From Flavimaribacter sp024343425 (lineage in GTDB: Bacteria; Pseudomonadota; Alphaproteobacteria; Rhizobiales; Rhizobiaceae), in contig OZ245773.1 in the NCBI GenBank assembly GCA_965227645.1, positions 3,038,001-3,102,000 on the forward strand: a stretch of 64,000 bases of DNA, written 5' to 3'. Position 1 is the first letter of the stretch. Each line of letters opens with the position of its first letter. The notes beneath the pieces are model-generated. The model saw nothing but the letters and a program-made list of their open reading frames with translations, did no database searches and was not told the origin of the DNA. Below are positions 42,086 through 50,600 of the stretch, piece after piece. Made by a program: the position numbers and the translations under genes.

Positions 42086-43621
42086 ATGAGCAAGAAGAAG
42101 ACGACCGTCCCCCCGACAACCACCGACGCCGGTATCCGCGTGCAGAGCGACGAGCATTCGCTGACCGTCGGCCGCGACGGCCCGATCGTGCTGAACGACC
42201 ATTACCTGCTCGAGCAGATGGCGAACTTCAACCGCGAGCGCATCCCCGAGCGCCAGCCCCACGCCAAGGGCGGCGGCGCCTTCGGCCATTTCGAGGTCAC
42301 GCAGGATGTCAGCCAGTACACCAAGGCGAAGGTCTTTCAGCCGGGCGCCAGGACGGACGTTCTGATCCGCTTTTCCACCGTCGCCGGCGAGCGCGGCAGC
42401 CCCGACACGTGGCGCGACCCGCGCGGCTTTTCGGTGAAGATGTACACCGAGGACGGCAATTTCGACATGGTCGGCAACAACACGCCGATCTTCTTCATCC
42501 GCGACCCGATCAAGTTCCAGCAGTTCATCCGCAGCCAGAAGCGGCGCGCCGACAACGACATGCGCGACCACGACATGCAGTGGGATTTCTGGACGCTGTC
42601 GCCGGAAAGCGCGCACCAGGTGACCTACCTCATGGGCGACCGCGGCATCCCGAAGACCTGGCGCGAGATGAACGGCTATTCGAGCCACACCTATTCGCTG
42701 GTCAACGCCGACGGCGAGAAGTTCTGGGTAAAGTTCCACTTCCACACCGACCAGGGCGACGGCAACGCCTATCTGAGCCAGGACGAGGCCGACAAGCTCG
42801 CCGGCCGCGACGGCGACTATCACCGCCGCGACCTCTTCAACGCGATCCGCGACGGCGACTATCCGAGCTGGACGCTGAAATGGCAGATCATGCCGTTCGA
42901 GGACGCGAAAACCTACCGCATCAACCCGTTCGACCTCACCAAGGTGTGGCCGCACGCCGACTATCCGCTCATCGAGGTCGGCCGCATGACGCTCACCTGC
43001 AACCCGACCGATTTCCACACGGAGATCGAACAGGCCGCCTTCGAGCCGAACAACATGGTCCCCGGCATTGGCCTGTCGCCCGACAAGATGCTGCTTGCCC
43101 GCGGCTTTTCCTACGCCGACGCCCACCGCGCGCGCCTCGGCGTCAACTACAAGCAGATCCCGGTCAACAAGCCGCGCTGCCCGGTCTACAGCTATTCCAA
43201 GGACGGCGGGATGCGCACGGAAAACGTCTCCGATCCCGTCTATGCGCCGAATTCCTACGGCGGCCCGGCCGCCCAGCCGGACATGACGGGCGAAGCCGGC
43301 CTCTGGCATGCCGACGGCGAGATGGTGCGCGAGGCCTACACCCTGCGCGAGGACGACGACGATTTCAGCCAGCCCCGCGCGCTGATCAACGACGTGATGG
43401 ACGAAGCGGCGCGCAAGCGGCTCGTCTCCAACGTCGTCGGCCATCTTTGCGACGGCGTCAGCGAAAAGGTGCTCGAACGCGCCTTCGAATACTGGCGCAA
43501 CATTGACAAGGAAACCGGCGACCGGATCGAAAAAGGCGTGCGCGACAAGCTCGGCGGCAAGTCGTCCGCCCCGGGCATGGCGTCTGCCGAGAGCATCGAC
43601 GGCAAGCAGGCGGCGGAGTAG
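42086..43621 (+). CDS. katA: Catalase (monofunctional, haem)
   Basis: 511 residues from the ATG at 42086, in the size range of small-subunit clade 3 catalases. The distal histidine is in ERQPHAKGGGAFGHFEVT, the distal asparagine in MVGNNTPIFFIRDPIKFQ, and the proximal haem tyrosine in LARGFSYADAHRARLG. The RFSTVAGERGSPDTWRDPRG signature is intact. It dismutates hydrogen peroxide. It stands alone, convergent with the GcvT-like gene 17 bp downstream. The N-terminus MSKKKTTVPPTTTDAG has no export signal. Confidence 0.97.
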   Translation: MSKKKTTVPPTTTDAGIRVQSDEHSLTVGRDGPIVLNDHYLLEQMANFNRERIPERQPHAKGGGAFGHFEVTQDVSQYTKAKVFQPGARTDVLIRFSTVAGERGSPDTWRDPRGFSVKMYTEDGNFDMVGNNTPIFFIRDPIKFQQFIRSQKRRADNDMRDHDMQWDFWTLSPESAHQVTYLMGDRGIPKTWREMNGYSSHTYSLVNADGEKFWVKFHFHTDQGDGNAYLSQDEADKLAGRDGDYHRRDLFNAIRDGDYPSWTLKWQIMPFEDAKTYRINPFDLTKVWPHADYPLIEVGRMTLTCNPTDFHTEIEQAAFEPNNMVPGIGLSPDKMLLARGFSYADAHRARLGVNYKQIPVNKPRCPVYSYSKDGGMRTENVSDPVYAPNSYGGPAAQPDMTGEAGLWHADGEMVREAYTLREDDDDFSQPRALINDVMDEAARKRLVSNVVGHLCDGVSEKVLERAFEYWRNIDKETGDRIEKGVRDKLGGKSSAPGMASAESIDGKQAAE

Positions 43622-43637
43622 GCCGCCCCCGCCGAAC

Positions 43638-44798
43638 TCAGCCCGACGCGATCTTCTTTTCCGGGTCGTAGAACGGACGCTCGGCGATCGTCGCCGAAAC
43701 CGGTCCGGCCCTGGTGACGACCTCGACCTCGCCGCCAACGCTCGCATGCTCCACGGAGACCATCGCCAGCGCGATGTTCTGCTTCAGCCGCGGCGAATGC
43801 ACAGCCGAGGTCACCTTGCCGATCGTCGCCCCGTCCCGCCGCACCGGCCAGAACGTGGTGTTCGGCCCTTTCAGCGGTTCGCCGCCGATGATTAGCCCCA
43901 CCTGCCTGCGGCGCACGCCTTCGTCGCGAATGCGCCGCAGCGCCGCCTTGCCGATGAAATCGGCCTCCATCTCGAGGTTCACCAGCCGGTCGAGCCCGAG
44001 TTCATAGGGGTTCGTGTCGATGTCGGCGTCGGCGTGATAGGACAGCATGCCGCCCTCGATGCGGCGGATCGTCGAGGTATGGCCGGGCTTCAGCCCAAAG
44101 GGTTCGCCCGCCGCCATGATCCGTTCCCACAACTCGTCGCCGCGCGCGCCGTCCTGCAAATAGAGCTCGTAGCCGAGTTCGCTCGACCATCCGGTGCGCG
44201 ACACGACCAGCGGAATGCCGTCCAGTTCCATTTCGCGCAACCGGTAATAGCGCAAGCCCGCGATCTCCGCGCCGAACAGCGCCTCCATGATGACGCCCGA
44301 TTTCGGGCCCTGCAGCTGCAACGGCGAGACGTCCGGCTCGCGGATCGTCACGTCCATGCCCGCATGCACGGCCACGCCCTGCGCCCACAGCAGAACGTCG
44401 CTGTCGGCGAGCGAAATCCAGAAGCGGTTGTCGGCGAGCCTGAGCAGCACCGGATCGTTCAGGATCCCGCCGTCCTGGTTGGTGATCAGAATGTACTTGC
44501 ACTGCCCGACCTGCATTGTCGAAAGATCCCGCGGCGTCAGCATCTGGGTAAAGCGCGCCGCGTCCGGCCCGGTGATTTCGACCTGCCGCTCCACGGCCAC
44601 GTCGCACAGAATCGCGTCGTTGACGAGGTTCCAGAAATTCTGTTCGGGATCGCCGAAATCGCGGGGAATGTACATGTGATTGTAGACGGAAAATCCGGTC
44701 GCGCCCCAGCGCACGGTCGCGTCGAAAAACGGCGATTTGCGTATCTGGGTGCCGAACCCGAAATCGTCGGATGCCGCCATGGTCTCCACCTCGCTCAT
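43638..44798 (-). CDS. GcvT-family folate-dependent aminomethyltransferase/demethylase-like protein
   Basis: 386 residues. The GcvT fold is evident from FFDATVRWGATGFSVYNHMY, VERQVEITGPDAARFTQMLT, LQLQGPKSGVIMEALFG and SRTGWSSELGYELYLQDGAR. The VYNHM...DVAVERQVEI...LTPRDLSTM pattern is closer to the DmdA (dimethylsulfoniopropionate demethylase) side of the family than to glycine-cleavage T protein, and no gcvH or gcvP lies nearby. A true DmdA role cannot be claimed without alignment. An alternative start at the Met7 codon (44780) is possible. Confidence 0.85.
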   Translation of the reverse strand: MSEVETMAASDDFGFGTQIRKSPFFDATVRWGATGFSVYNHMYIPRDFGDPEQNFWNLVNDAILCDVAVERQVEITGPDAARFTQMLTPRDLSTMQVGQCKYILITNQDGGILNDPVLLRLADNRFWISLADSDVLLWAQGVAVHAGMDVTIREPDVSPLQLQGPKSGVIMEALFGAEIAGLRYYRLREMELDGIPLVVSRTGWSSELGYELYLQDGARGDELWERIMAAGEPFGLKPGHTSTIRRIEGGMLSYHADADIDTNPYELGLDRLVNLEMEADFIGKAALRRIRDEGVRRRQVGLIIGGEPLKGPNTTFWPVRRDGATIGKVTSAVHSPRLKQNIALAMVSVEHASVGGEVEVVTRAGPVSATIAERPFYDPEKKIASG

Positions 44799-44994
44799 GT
44801 CCCGCCGCGCCTATGGCGGGCGTAAGTAAAACATAGCCTCCCCATTCTCGAAGACAATTGACTGCCCGAATTCACTTTTTGCATAAACCGGCGGAACCAA
44901 ATCGCGGGGTTGACGTTTTTTCAACATCTCCCGACCCGCTATTCCTCCCAAGCGGCGGGAATGAGCCCGGCGGTCACAAACACCGGGATTGAAA
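44799..44994. other. Promoter region of the GcvT-like gene
   Basis: About 200 bp, with an A+T-rich part at 44825-44890 that probably holds the reverse-strand promoter. No recognised operator was seen. Confidence 0.3.
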
Positions 44995-45041
44995 GCCAGC
45001 CGGAGCCGTCCCCCAAACCCCCAGTCAAAGCTCCGGCTGGC
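44995..45041. other. Perfect 12-bp inverted repeat
   Basis: GCCAGCCGGAGC and GCTCCGGCTGGC flank a 23-nt C-rich loop, about 200 bp upstream of the GcvT-like start on the reverse strand. No U-tract follows on either strand. It could be an attenuator, a small-RNA structure or a relic of the dispersed repeats. Confidence 0.6.
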
Positions 45042-45209
45042 GCCCCCTCCCAGACAGTCCAGCCCTCATGACCCCTCCCGACACGCGAATGCGCGGTCAC
45101 AGAACTCCGCATGGATAGCCGGCATGAGGACTGTCAAAGCGCATCAACACGCCGCCGCTGCGCCCGGCCGCCAATGCTGAAGCTGCTAACCGCCAACAAA
45201 CCATCCCCC

Positions 45210-45470
45210 TCATGGCGACCTTGAGCCGCCATCCAGCCGGCGCCGCGTCTGCGGCGCGGAAGATGTATCCGCGCCCTCTGTCATCCGCCGACCTGCAGTA
45301 TGGATACCGCATCAAGTGCGGTATGAGCTGGAGTGAGGCTGTTCGACACAACACCCGCCTCCCCTGTTGCGCCCGCTTTTTTCGACCGGCCTTCCCCCCT
45401 CGCCCCTCATTCCGGCCTTGAGCCGGAATCCATACGGCGCCTGCCGCACGGCGGATACTCAAAGATGGTT
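45210..45470. repeat. Dispersed palindromic repeats (variant)
   Basis: It contains GCCATCCAGCCGGCGCCGCG, TCTGCGGCGCGGAAGATG, the inverted pair TACCGCATC/GTGCGGTA and CATTCCGGCCTTGAGCCGGA. These are the same kind of building blocks as at 6013-8412. The first part is nearly repeated at 46088-46205. The rest of 45042-45549 has no gene I can support. Confidence 0.7.
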
Positions 45471-45549
45471 GTGGCGGCCCGTCAACCATGCAACTCTTCG
45501 CCGCCGGCCCGTCTGAACGCAGCCACGATCCCGTTTCCGGAGAAACGCC

Positions 45550-46023
45550 ATGACGATTTCGATTCCACATCTGAAAGCACTCATCGAAAGATTTGGCGAA
45601 TTGGACCTGTCGATTAACGGCGGGTATTACCCCAAGGTCAGACCCCTTGTTACGATCGAGCAGTATTTCAAAGGTTCGGGCGGCGAAGCGTCGCTCTGGT
45701 TTAACCAATATCCGAAGGTGTCAAAGGATATAGATGAAGTCGCGTTCTGGAAATCGCTGCGTGACAGGGAAGACGTCTGGGACGTTCTCATCTCTGTCCA
45801 GCAGTACGATTTTTATGGAGAGCCATTCGAAGACGATGAAAATTGGGTCAGTTCCGATACCGTTATTGTTATTTCTTCCGCGGACCCAAATGACCTGCTT
45901 GCGGTCTTTCCGGAAAACGCCATGCCGGAATTCGTGTGTGATTATTGGGATCCGACGGGAGCACAACACGAACAAACATTTGTGCCAAGCGATATGAAGC
46001 CACTGCATTTCTGGTACGACTAG
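45550..46023 (+). CDS. Hypothetical acidic cytoplasmic protein
   Basis: 157 residues from the ATG at 45550, preceded by CGGAGAAACGCC. No signal peptide or membrane span. It is rich in Asp, Glu and aromatic residues (SLWFNQYPKVSKDIDEVAFW, DSW-like runs such as VWDVLISVQQYDFYG, ending KPLHFWYD). I recognise no family. Size, acidity and position between repeats would suit an immunity or cargo protein, but there is no toxin gene beside it. The base composition is a little more A+T rich than the core genes. Confidence 0.6.
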   Translation: MTISIPHLKALIERFGELDLSINGGYYPKVRPLVTIEQYFKGSGGEASLWFNQYPKVSKDIDEVAFWKSLRDREDVWDVLISVQQYDFYGEPFEDDENWVSSDTVIVISSADPNDLLAVFPENAMPEFVCDYWDPTGAQHEQTFVPSDMKPLHFWYD

Positions 46024-46087
46024 ACGGCGATTTGCTGCATTCAGGGTCAGCCGGATACGCCGGCATCTCCATCGCTACGTCGAGCCC

Positions 46088-46215
46088 ACATCCCTCACGG
46101 CGGACTTGATCCGCCATCCAGCCGGCGCCGCGTCCGCGGCGCGGAAGATGAGGTCGCGCCCTCTGCCATCTGCCCATCTGTTGCACTGGATACCGCATCG
46201 CGTTGCGAGAGGAGA
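46088..46215. repeat. Dispersed palindromic repeat (variant)
   Basis: It closely matches 45225-45320: GATCCGCCATCCAGCCGGCG, CCGCGTCCGCGGCGCGGAAG, CGCGCCCTCTGCCATCTGCC and GGATACCGCATCG. The two copies bracket the hypothetical gene at 45550. 46216-46398 beyond it is A+T rich and holds no gene that I can see. Confidence 0.7.
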
Positions 46216-46398
46216 ATGCTTGCTAGTGCCTCGGCACGTTTCTTGGCACTCCGTCAGGTCACAAGTAAGGAAACTTATGCTATTGATATTAATGCATAAT
46301 TATTTACCAAAAAAATGTTACATTTGATAGCATTGTAAATAAGGGATTTTTATCATATATATCCGTTACACTCAACTGTAACAAAAAAAGGGTTAATT

Positions 46399-47031
46399 AT
46401 GAATTCTAATGATAACGCCAAGGAACGTGTGCGATTGCATCGCATGATCAACAAGATCGAAGAGCTCTCGGATGAATTGCTCGATAAATTGAGAAAAGCA
46501 CCCGATCCCCTGCCGAGAGATCCAAACATTGATCCCGAGCTCGTGGACAGGCTCGCTCGCTTTACGATTGCAAAAGACAGTACACTGGAAGAGGACGTGC
46601 CCAATATTCCTTTCTTAGAAGCCGGAAACGGAAAGCAGCATAAGAACCGGAAGCGTGCTTTGGCTGTAGCAGCCAAACTGATAGCCGGTGCGAAAATTGT
46701 AGACAAAGCAACTATAGAAACTGAGGAATGGGCAACTTGCCACTTCGCAGCATTTGCCGATCCCTCAGGAGCGATGATCAGTACTCCAAACCGAGATGAC
46801 AATAATTTTGGATCAGCCCGCTGGCATTCAAGAGATCACATCATGATGTTCCGAGATTGCCGAGACGGATTTTGCAAAATCTATGTATGCGAGATTGAAC
46901 CTCTGTTTGGCTTGCGTACTATCGGGCACCACGGCGTCAAATGGGTAGATGTTGAAAGCGTGGCCAAACATACCGAGGTTGTGACAAGCCAATATCTTCT
47001 GGCCCTCGAAAACAATGGGAAAACGGGCTAG
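46399..47031 (+). CDS. Hypothetical protein of the A+T-rich island
   Basis: 210 residues. The first half is charged and helical (NAKERVRLHRMINKIEELSD, then ELLDKLRKAPDPLPRDPNID). The second half is more globular, with a Cys/His-containing stretch (EEWATCHFAAFADPSGAMIS, CRDGFCKIYVCEIEP). No family was recognised. The codon use is clearly A+T richer than in the chromosomal core genes, matching the ParA-HEPN genes downstream. A long inverted repeat follows at 47054, so it is probably its own transcript. Confidence 0.65.
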   Translation: MNSNDNAKERVRLHRMINKIEELSDELLDKLRKAPDPLPRDPNIDPELVDRLARFTIAKDSTLEEDVPNIPFLEAGNGKQHKNRKRALAVAAKLIAGAKIVDKATIETEEWATCHFAAFADPSGAMISTPNRDDNNFGSARWHSRDHIMMFRDCRDGFCKIYVCEIEPLFGLRTIGHHGVKWVDVESVAKHTEVVTSQYLLALENNGKTG

Positions 47032-47053
47032 AGATTAAATAATCGTTAAATGT

Positions 47054-47111
47054 GGGGAGACCGCGCTACGCCGTTTGTACGTGAAAAGCGCTCATTGTCT
47101 TCGGTCTCCCC
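47054..47111 (+). terminator. Long-stem inverted repeat with nested hairpin
   Basis: GGGGAGACCG and CGGTCTCCCC form a perfect 10-bp outer stem around 38 nt, within which GCGCT and AGCGC can form a nested stem. It lies 23 bp after the hypothetical gene. It may be a terminator or a small structured RNA. No long U-tract follows. The rest of 47032-47351 is A+T-rich spacer. Confidence 0.45.
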
Positions 47112-47351
47112 GACCTCATTCAGTCCTTGAGCCGATATCTAGCAGACTATTACAGATCAGAACTGGCAATGCCGGAAGCCTAATCATCAGATATTCGACT
47201 GGCACCAAAAGCGTATGAAGCTGTGCACCTGAATATTTCGATGAAACTGGTAGCTTTAGGCTGATACATTCGCAAGCCACTAAGGTGGCATTATATATCA
47301 ACTTCAATTATAACGGCTTATTTAAAACTGCACTCCTCTTATAGGCGAGAT

Positions 47352-48392
47352 ATGACCAAAATAATAAATCTTTTTAACCACAAAGGCGGTGTGAGTAAGA
47401 CTACTACAGTATTTAATCTTGGTTGGATGCTCGGCACTCTGGGTAAAAAAGTAATTATGGCCGACTTTGATGCACAGTGTAATCTTACCGGTATGGTGCT
47501 CGGCTTCACTGGGATCGAAGACTTGGAAGGAGCTTACACCTCCGATCCAGCTAATAACGTAAAAGATGTTCTGGCTCCAGCATTTGAGTCTAAGCCTCAA
47601 AAAATAAGCGGCGCGAAGTGTATAAAAGTTAAGGGAAACGAAAATCTATACCTGTTGCCGGGGCACATTGGTCTTGCCGAGTACGAAACGACACTCGGTA
47701 TTGCACAAGAGCTAAGCGGATCATTACTTGCACTCAGAAATCTGCCAGGCTCTCTTCGTTTTGCATTAGAGGCAACAGCAGAAAAATATAATGCTGATTT
47801 CGTTCTTGTAGACATGAGCCCAAGCCTTGGCCCTATTAACCAAAACCTGTTGATGACAAGTGATCATTTTATTGTTCCTTTGCATCCAGATTACTTTTCA
47901 TCAATGGCACTTTCGTCTCTTGCGAAGACACTTCCGCGTTGGAAAGCCTGGGCCAAGACTGCTTATGGAATCGATACACTAATAACGGCAGACTACCCCT
48001 TTCCTCAACCTAAAGCATCTTTCATCGGCGCTATTGTCCAAAAGTATCGTCCCCGAAGCGGGAAGGCCAGCTCAGCCTTCCAAAAGTGGATCGACCAACT
48101 AACTTCAGGGTTGGAGAAAGAACTTATTCCAAGTTTAGTCAAATCCGAACTTCTCTCAATTGAAGACTTCAGATCCAGAATTGGTATCCAACCTTGGGAG
48201 CCTATTATGGAAGTCTCTGATTTCAATAGTTTAATAGCTTTGTCGCAAGATCATCAGGTGCCTGTATACGCACTTACTGCTGACCTAATTGATCAACGAG
48301 GTTCTGTCTGGAAGCAAACCAGTGAAAGTATGGAAGTATTTGAACGCGCATTCGAAACCTGCGCTGAAAGGGTAATAGCTCTAACGGAATAG
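47352..48392 (+). CDS. ParA/MinD-like ATPase
   Basis: 346 residues. The deviant Walker A is FNHKGGVSKTTTVFNLGWML at the N-terminus, with the second lysine (K11 and K16) that marks the ParA/MinD/SIMIBI group. Walker A' is MADFDAQCNLTGM and Walker B is FVLVDMSPSLGPINQNLL. It lacks a helix-turn-helix, and there is no parB or parS site nearby, so plasmid or chromosome partition is unlikely. The next gene begins two bases after the stop and encodes a HEPN protein, so the pair is very probably one functional unit. The codon use is A+T rich. Confidence 0.9.
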   Translation: MTKIINLFNHKGGVSKTTTVFNLGWMLGTLGKKVIMADFDAQCNLTGMVLGFTGIEDLEGAYTSDPANNVKDVLAPAFESKPQKISGAKCIKVKGNENLYLLPGHIGLAEYETTLGIAQELSGSLLALRNLPGSLRFALEATAEKYNADFVLVDMSPSLGPINQNLLMTSDHFIVPLHPDYFSSMALSSLAKTLPRWKAWAKTAYGIDTLITADYPFPQPKASFIGAIVQKYRPRSGKASSAFQKWIDQLTSGLEKELIPSLVKSELLSIEDFRSRIGIQPWEPIMEVSDFNSLIALSQDHQVPVYALTADLIDQRGSVWKQTSESMEVFERAFETCAERVIALTE

Positions 48393-48394
48393 CT

Positions 48395-49024
48395 GTGTTG
48401 TCTCCTAAATCCTACTTTGACGATATCTGGGCGCGTTGTAACGAAATACGAGGCCTATATGTTTATCTCAATCAGCAGCTGACCGCCGCACTCTCTCCAG
48501 ACGAATTGCTGAGGGCTGAATGGGTTGCTAGAGTTAGCGCGCTTGATCTTTACGTACATGAATTAGTCGCACAAAATTTGGTTGCAATATTTGAAGGTAG
48601 AAGGCCAGAGTGTCCCGGTTACTTGAGATTCTCTTGCACAAATGCGACTTTGATGCGTATCAAAAATGCAACTTCAGCAGCTGATTCCAGTGCGGCGTTC
48701 ACGCTGGAAGTTCGGGATAAGCTAAACCGTATTACTTATCAATTTCCAGAAGATATTGCTGATGGTATTCGTCTAATCTCAACATGCGAACTTTGGAACG
48801 ATGTTGCTCTTCAACGTGGTGCAACTCCAAAAACAAAATCTCAAATCGCAAAAGGCTTAAAGACAGACCTGTCACTTATCGTAGAACGTCGTAATAAGAT
48901 CGCTCACGAGGGTGACCTTGAACCAACAACTCCCAGAACACCTTGGCCAATCAATCGAACTGATGTTGATTATGTAGCTGACCTAATTGAAGGTATAGTA
49001 CGGGATATCGATTTGGTGGTGTAG
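48395..49024 (+). CDS. HEPN-domain protein (RiboL-PSP-HEPN-like)
   Basis: 209 residues, starting with GTG at 48395 (or TTG at 48398). It is all-helical, with the HEPN catalytic motif R-x4-H in LIVERRNKIAHEGD (Arg166, His171) and a first helix pair SALDLYVHELVAQNLVAIFE as in the RiboL-PSP-HEPN family. Such proteins are usually metal-independent RNases in toxin, abortive-infection or RNA-processing roles. Coupling to a ParA-like ATPase (2-bp gap) suggests ATPase-controlled RNase activity. That is inference. No antitoxin of the MNT type is next to it. Confidence 0.8.
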   Translation: MLSPKSYFDDIWARCNEIRGLYVYLNQQLTAALSPDELLRAEWVARVSALDLYVHELVAQNLVAIFEGRRPECPGYLRFSCTNATLMRIKNATSAADSSAAFTLEVRDKLNRITYQFPEDIADGIRLISTCELWNDVALQRGATPKTKSQIAKGLKTDLSLIVERRNKIAHEGDLEPTTPRTPWPINRTDVDYVADLIEGIVRDIDLVV

Positions 49025-49202
49025 AGGTACTATGCTCTCGCAGTGTTATTTTCGGTTCCGCTTACAGATTATCTAACTCGTAATTGTCGAATGCGACTGC
49101 ATTGCGTGTCACCATGACCGCGGAGCATATAACAGATAAGCTTCCTTACTCCATCGCACATTCCTGCGTAAATGCGCTATCGTTTCACCTCGCTCTTCAT
49201 CA

Positions 49203-49252
49203 GAACAAAACAAGAACAAACTCTTGCAATTTCCCGCTATCCGTGCTATGAA
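49203..49252 (+). promoter_or_regulatory. LexA (SOS) box with -35/-10 promoter
   Basis: GAACAAAACAAGAAC at 49203-49217 is a perfect alphaproteobacterial SOS box (GAAC-N7-GAAC). It is followed by TTGCAA at 49224 and TATGAA at 49247 with 17-bp spacing. The first gene begins at 49285, 33 bp past the -10. The layout indicates that the two-gene unit at 49285 and 49944 is LexA repressed and induced by DNA damage. Confidence 0.75.
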
Positions 49253-49284
49253 GCCCGCCCCCCAATCACAATGAGGCATCGCTC

Positions 49285-49947
49285 ATGGCTTCCAGCATGC
49301 ACACCCTGTCGCCCGCGCCCTTTGCGCTCGACAGTTTCCTCGCCATCCTGCCCGAACGCGCGCCGATGACCGGCGAGGATCCGGGCTCCTACAGCGCCTT
49401 CCACGCCGCCATGGCGGCGGCCCTTGAGCCCGCCTCGCCTTACGAACAGGTGATCGCGGAAAACCTGATCGGCCTCGAATGGGAGCTTCTCCAGCAGCGC
49501 CGCATGCGCGAGGCGAGCCTGCGCCGCATCACCCGCCAGGCGATCTGCAAGGCGGTCGTGACAAGCCGCCGCGCCGCCCATATCGCGAAACTGGCGAAGG
49601 ACGTGAAGGCGCACAAGGAGGCCGGCGGCGACAGCGAAACATTCGAGGCGGAGCCCTTCGACGAGGAGGCGGCGAAGGCGGCCGGCGAGCATCTGGCGGC
49701 GCGCGCGGCCTCGGCCAATCCGGACAAGCAGGCCGGCGCGCATGAGGAGATCGCCGCGCTCGGCATGGACCCGGTCGATCTGATGGGCGAGGCCTATCGC
49801 AGCTGGGAGCGCTCGGTCACCGTCCACAACGAGGCGATCGTCGCGCTGGAGCGGCGCCGCCGCGAGGTCCGGCGCGATTTCAACGCCCTGCAAAGAAAAC
49901 GCCCCGCCGCGCCTGCGGAAATCGATCACGACCCGACGGAACAGTGA
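49285..49947 (+). CDS. Hypothetical protein, predicted SOS regulated
   Basis: 220 residues, mostly helical and rich in Ala, Arg and Glu. A central coiled-coil-like stretch (LEWELLQQRRMREASLRRIT, RQAICKAVVTSRRAAHIAKL) is followed by an acidic/alanine segment and a basic tail (RRRREVRRDFNALQRKR). No signal peptide. No family was recognised. Its stop overlaps the next start (GTGA), so the two are translationally coupled. The promoter at 49203 carries a LexA box. Confidence 0.75.
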   Translation: MASSMHTLSPAPFALDSFLAILPERAPMTGEDPGSYSAFHAAMAAALEPASPYEQVIAENLIGLEWELLQQRRMREASLRRITRQAICKAVVTSRRAAHIAKLAKDVKAHKEAGGDSETFEAEPFDEEAAKAAGEHLAARAASANPDKQAGAHEEIAALGMDPVDLMGEAYRSWERSVTVHNEAIVALERRRREVRRDFNALQRKRPAAPAEIDHDPTEQ

Positions 49948-50600
49948 CAACCGACCTCGCCCGCCGCAACCGGGCGAATTCCGCCAATAGCACAGGCCCC
50001 AGGACGCCAGCCGGCAAAACCGCTGTTTCCGGCAACGCCCGCCGGCACGGCGCCACCGCCAGGCCCGATCCGGCGCGCGTGGGCCTGTGGCTCCGCATCA
50101 TCCTTGCCCAACCCGACCTCACGCTCGCAGATTTCATCCCCTGCGACGAGCGCCGCTTCCGCGCCCTGGCGCTGGCGGAAGCCGAGGCCCGGCTTGAATC
50201 CTGCGAACGCGCGCTCGCCGATTTCGAGGCCGGCCGGAACCTGGACGCCCCCTACCCGGACCATTGCGACGATGCGGAGTTGATGAAGCGGGCGCTCGCC
50301 GGCGAAACCCTCACGCGCCTGGAAGATCGCCGGGTGATGCGCCTCATCACCGCGCTCGTCGATCCGCGCGCCGCCCGCCGCATGGAAGATCCCGGCCGCC
50401 TGCTGAGGCGCTACCGCAACGAGGCCCGCGCCCGGCGGAAAAAGGCGTTCAAGGCCTGGATCGACTGCCCCATCGAAGCCGAATCCCCGCCGCCGCACAC
50501 GCCGGACAATCCGCGAAATCCCGAATTCCCGAAACAAAGCCAGATTGCGTCCGCAGAGCCGGCGAAAGCCGCACCGCCAACGCCGTCCTCAGAGCTGTCC
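49944..50600 (+). CDS. Hypothetical protein with the NSTGPRTPAGK motif; stop codon lost or displaced
   Basis: It starts with GTG at 49944, overlapping the previous gene. The opening NRANSANSTGPRTPAGKTAV with GNARRHGATA is a motif I have seen at the start of many alphaproteobacterial hypothetical proteins, often basic and about 200-250 residues long. Helical and basic residues follow to about residue 170, then a Pro-rich stretch. There is no in-frame stop where the gene should end. The frame stays open antisense through the cytochrome c gene to a stop at 52017-52019. I give 50600 as the approximate end of the believable part. Function is unknown, but expression should be SOS controlled. Confidence 0.6.

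Noticed and set aside
47352..48392. Plasmid or chromosome partition gene parA
   Set aside because: There is no parB, no parS-like palindrome cluster and no replication gene; the coupled gene is a HEPN protein.
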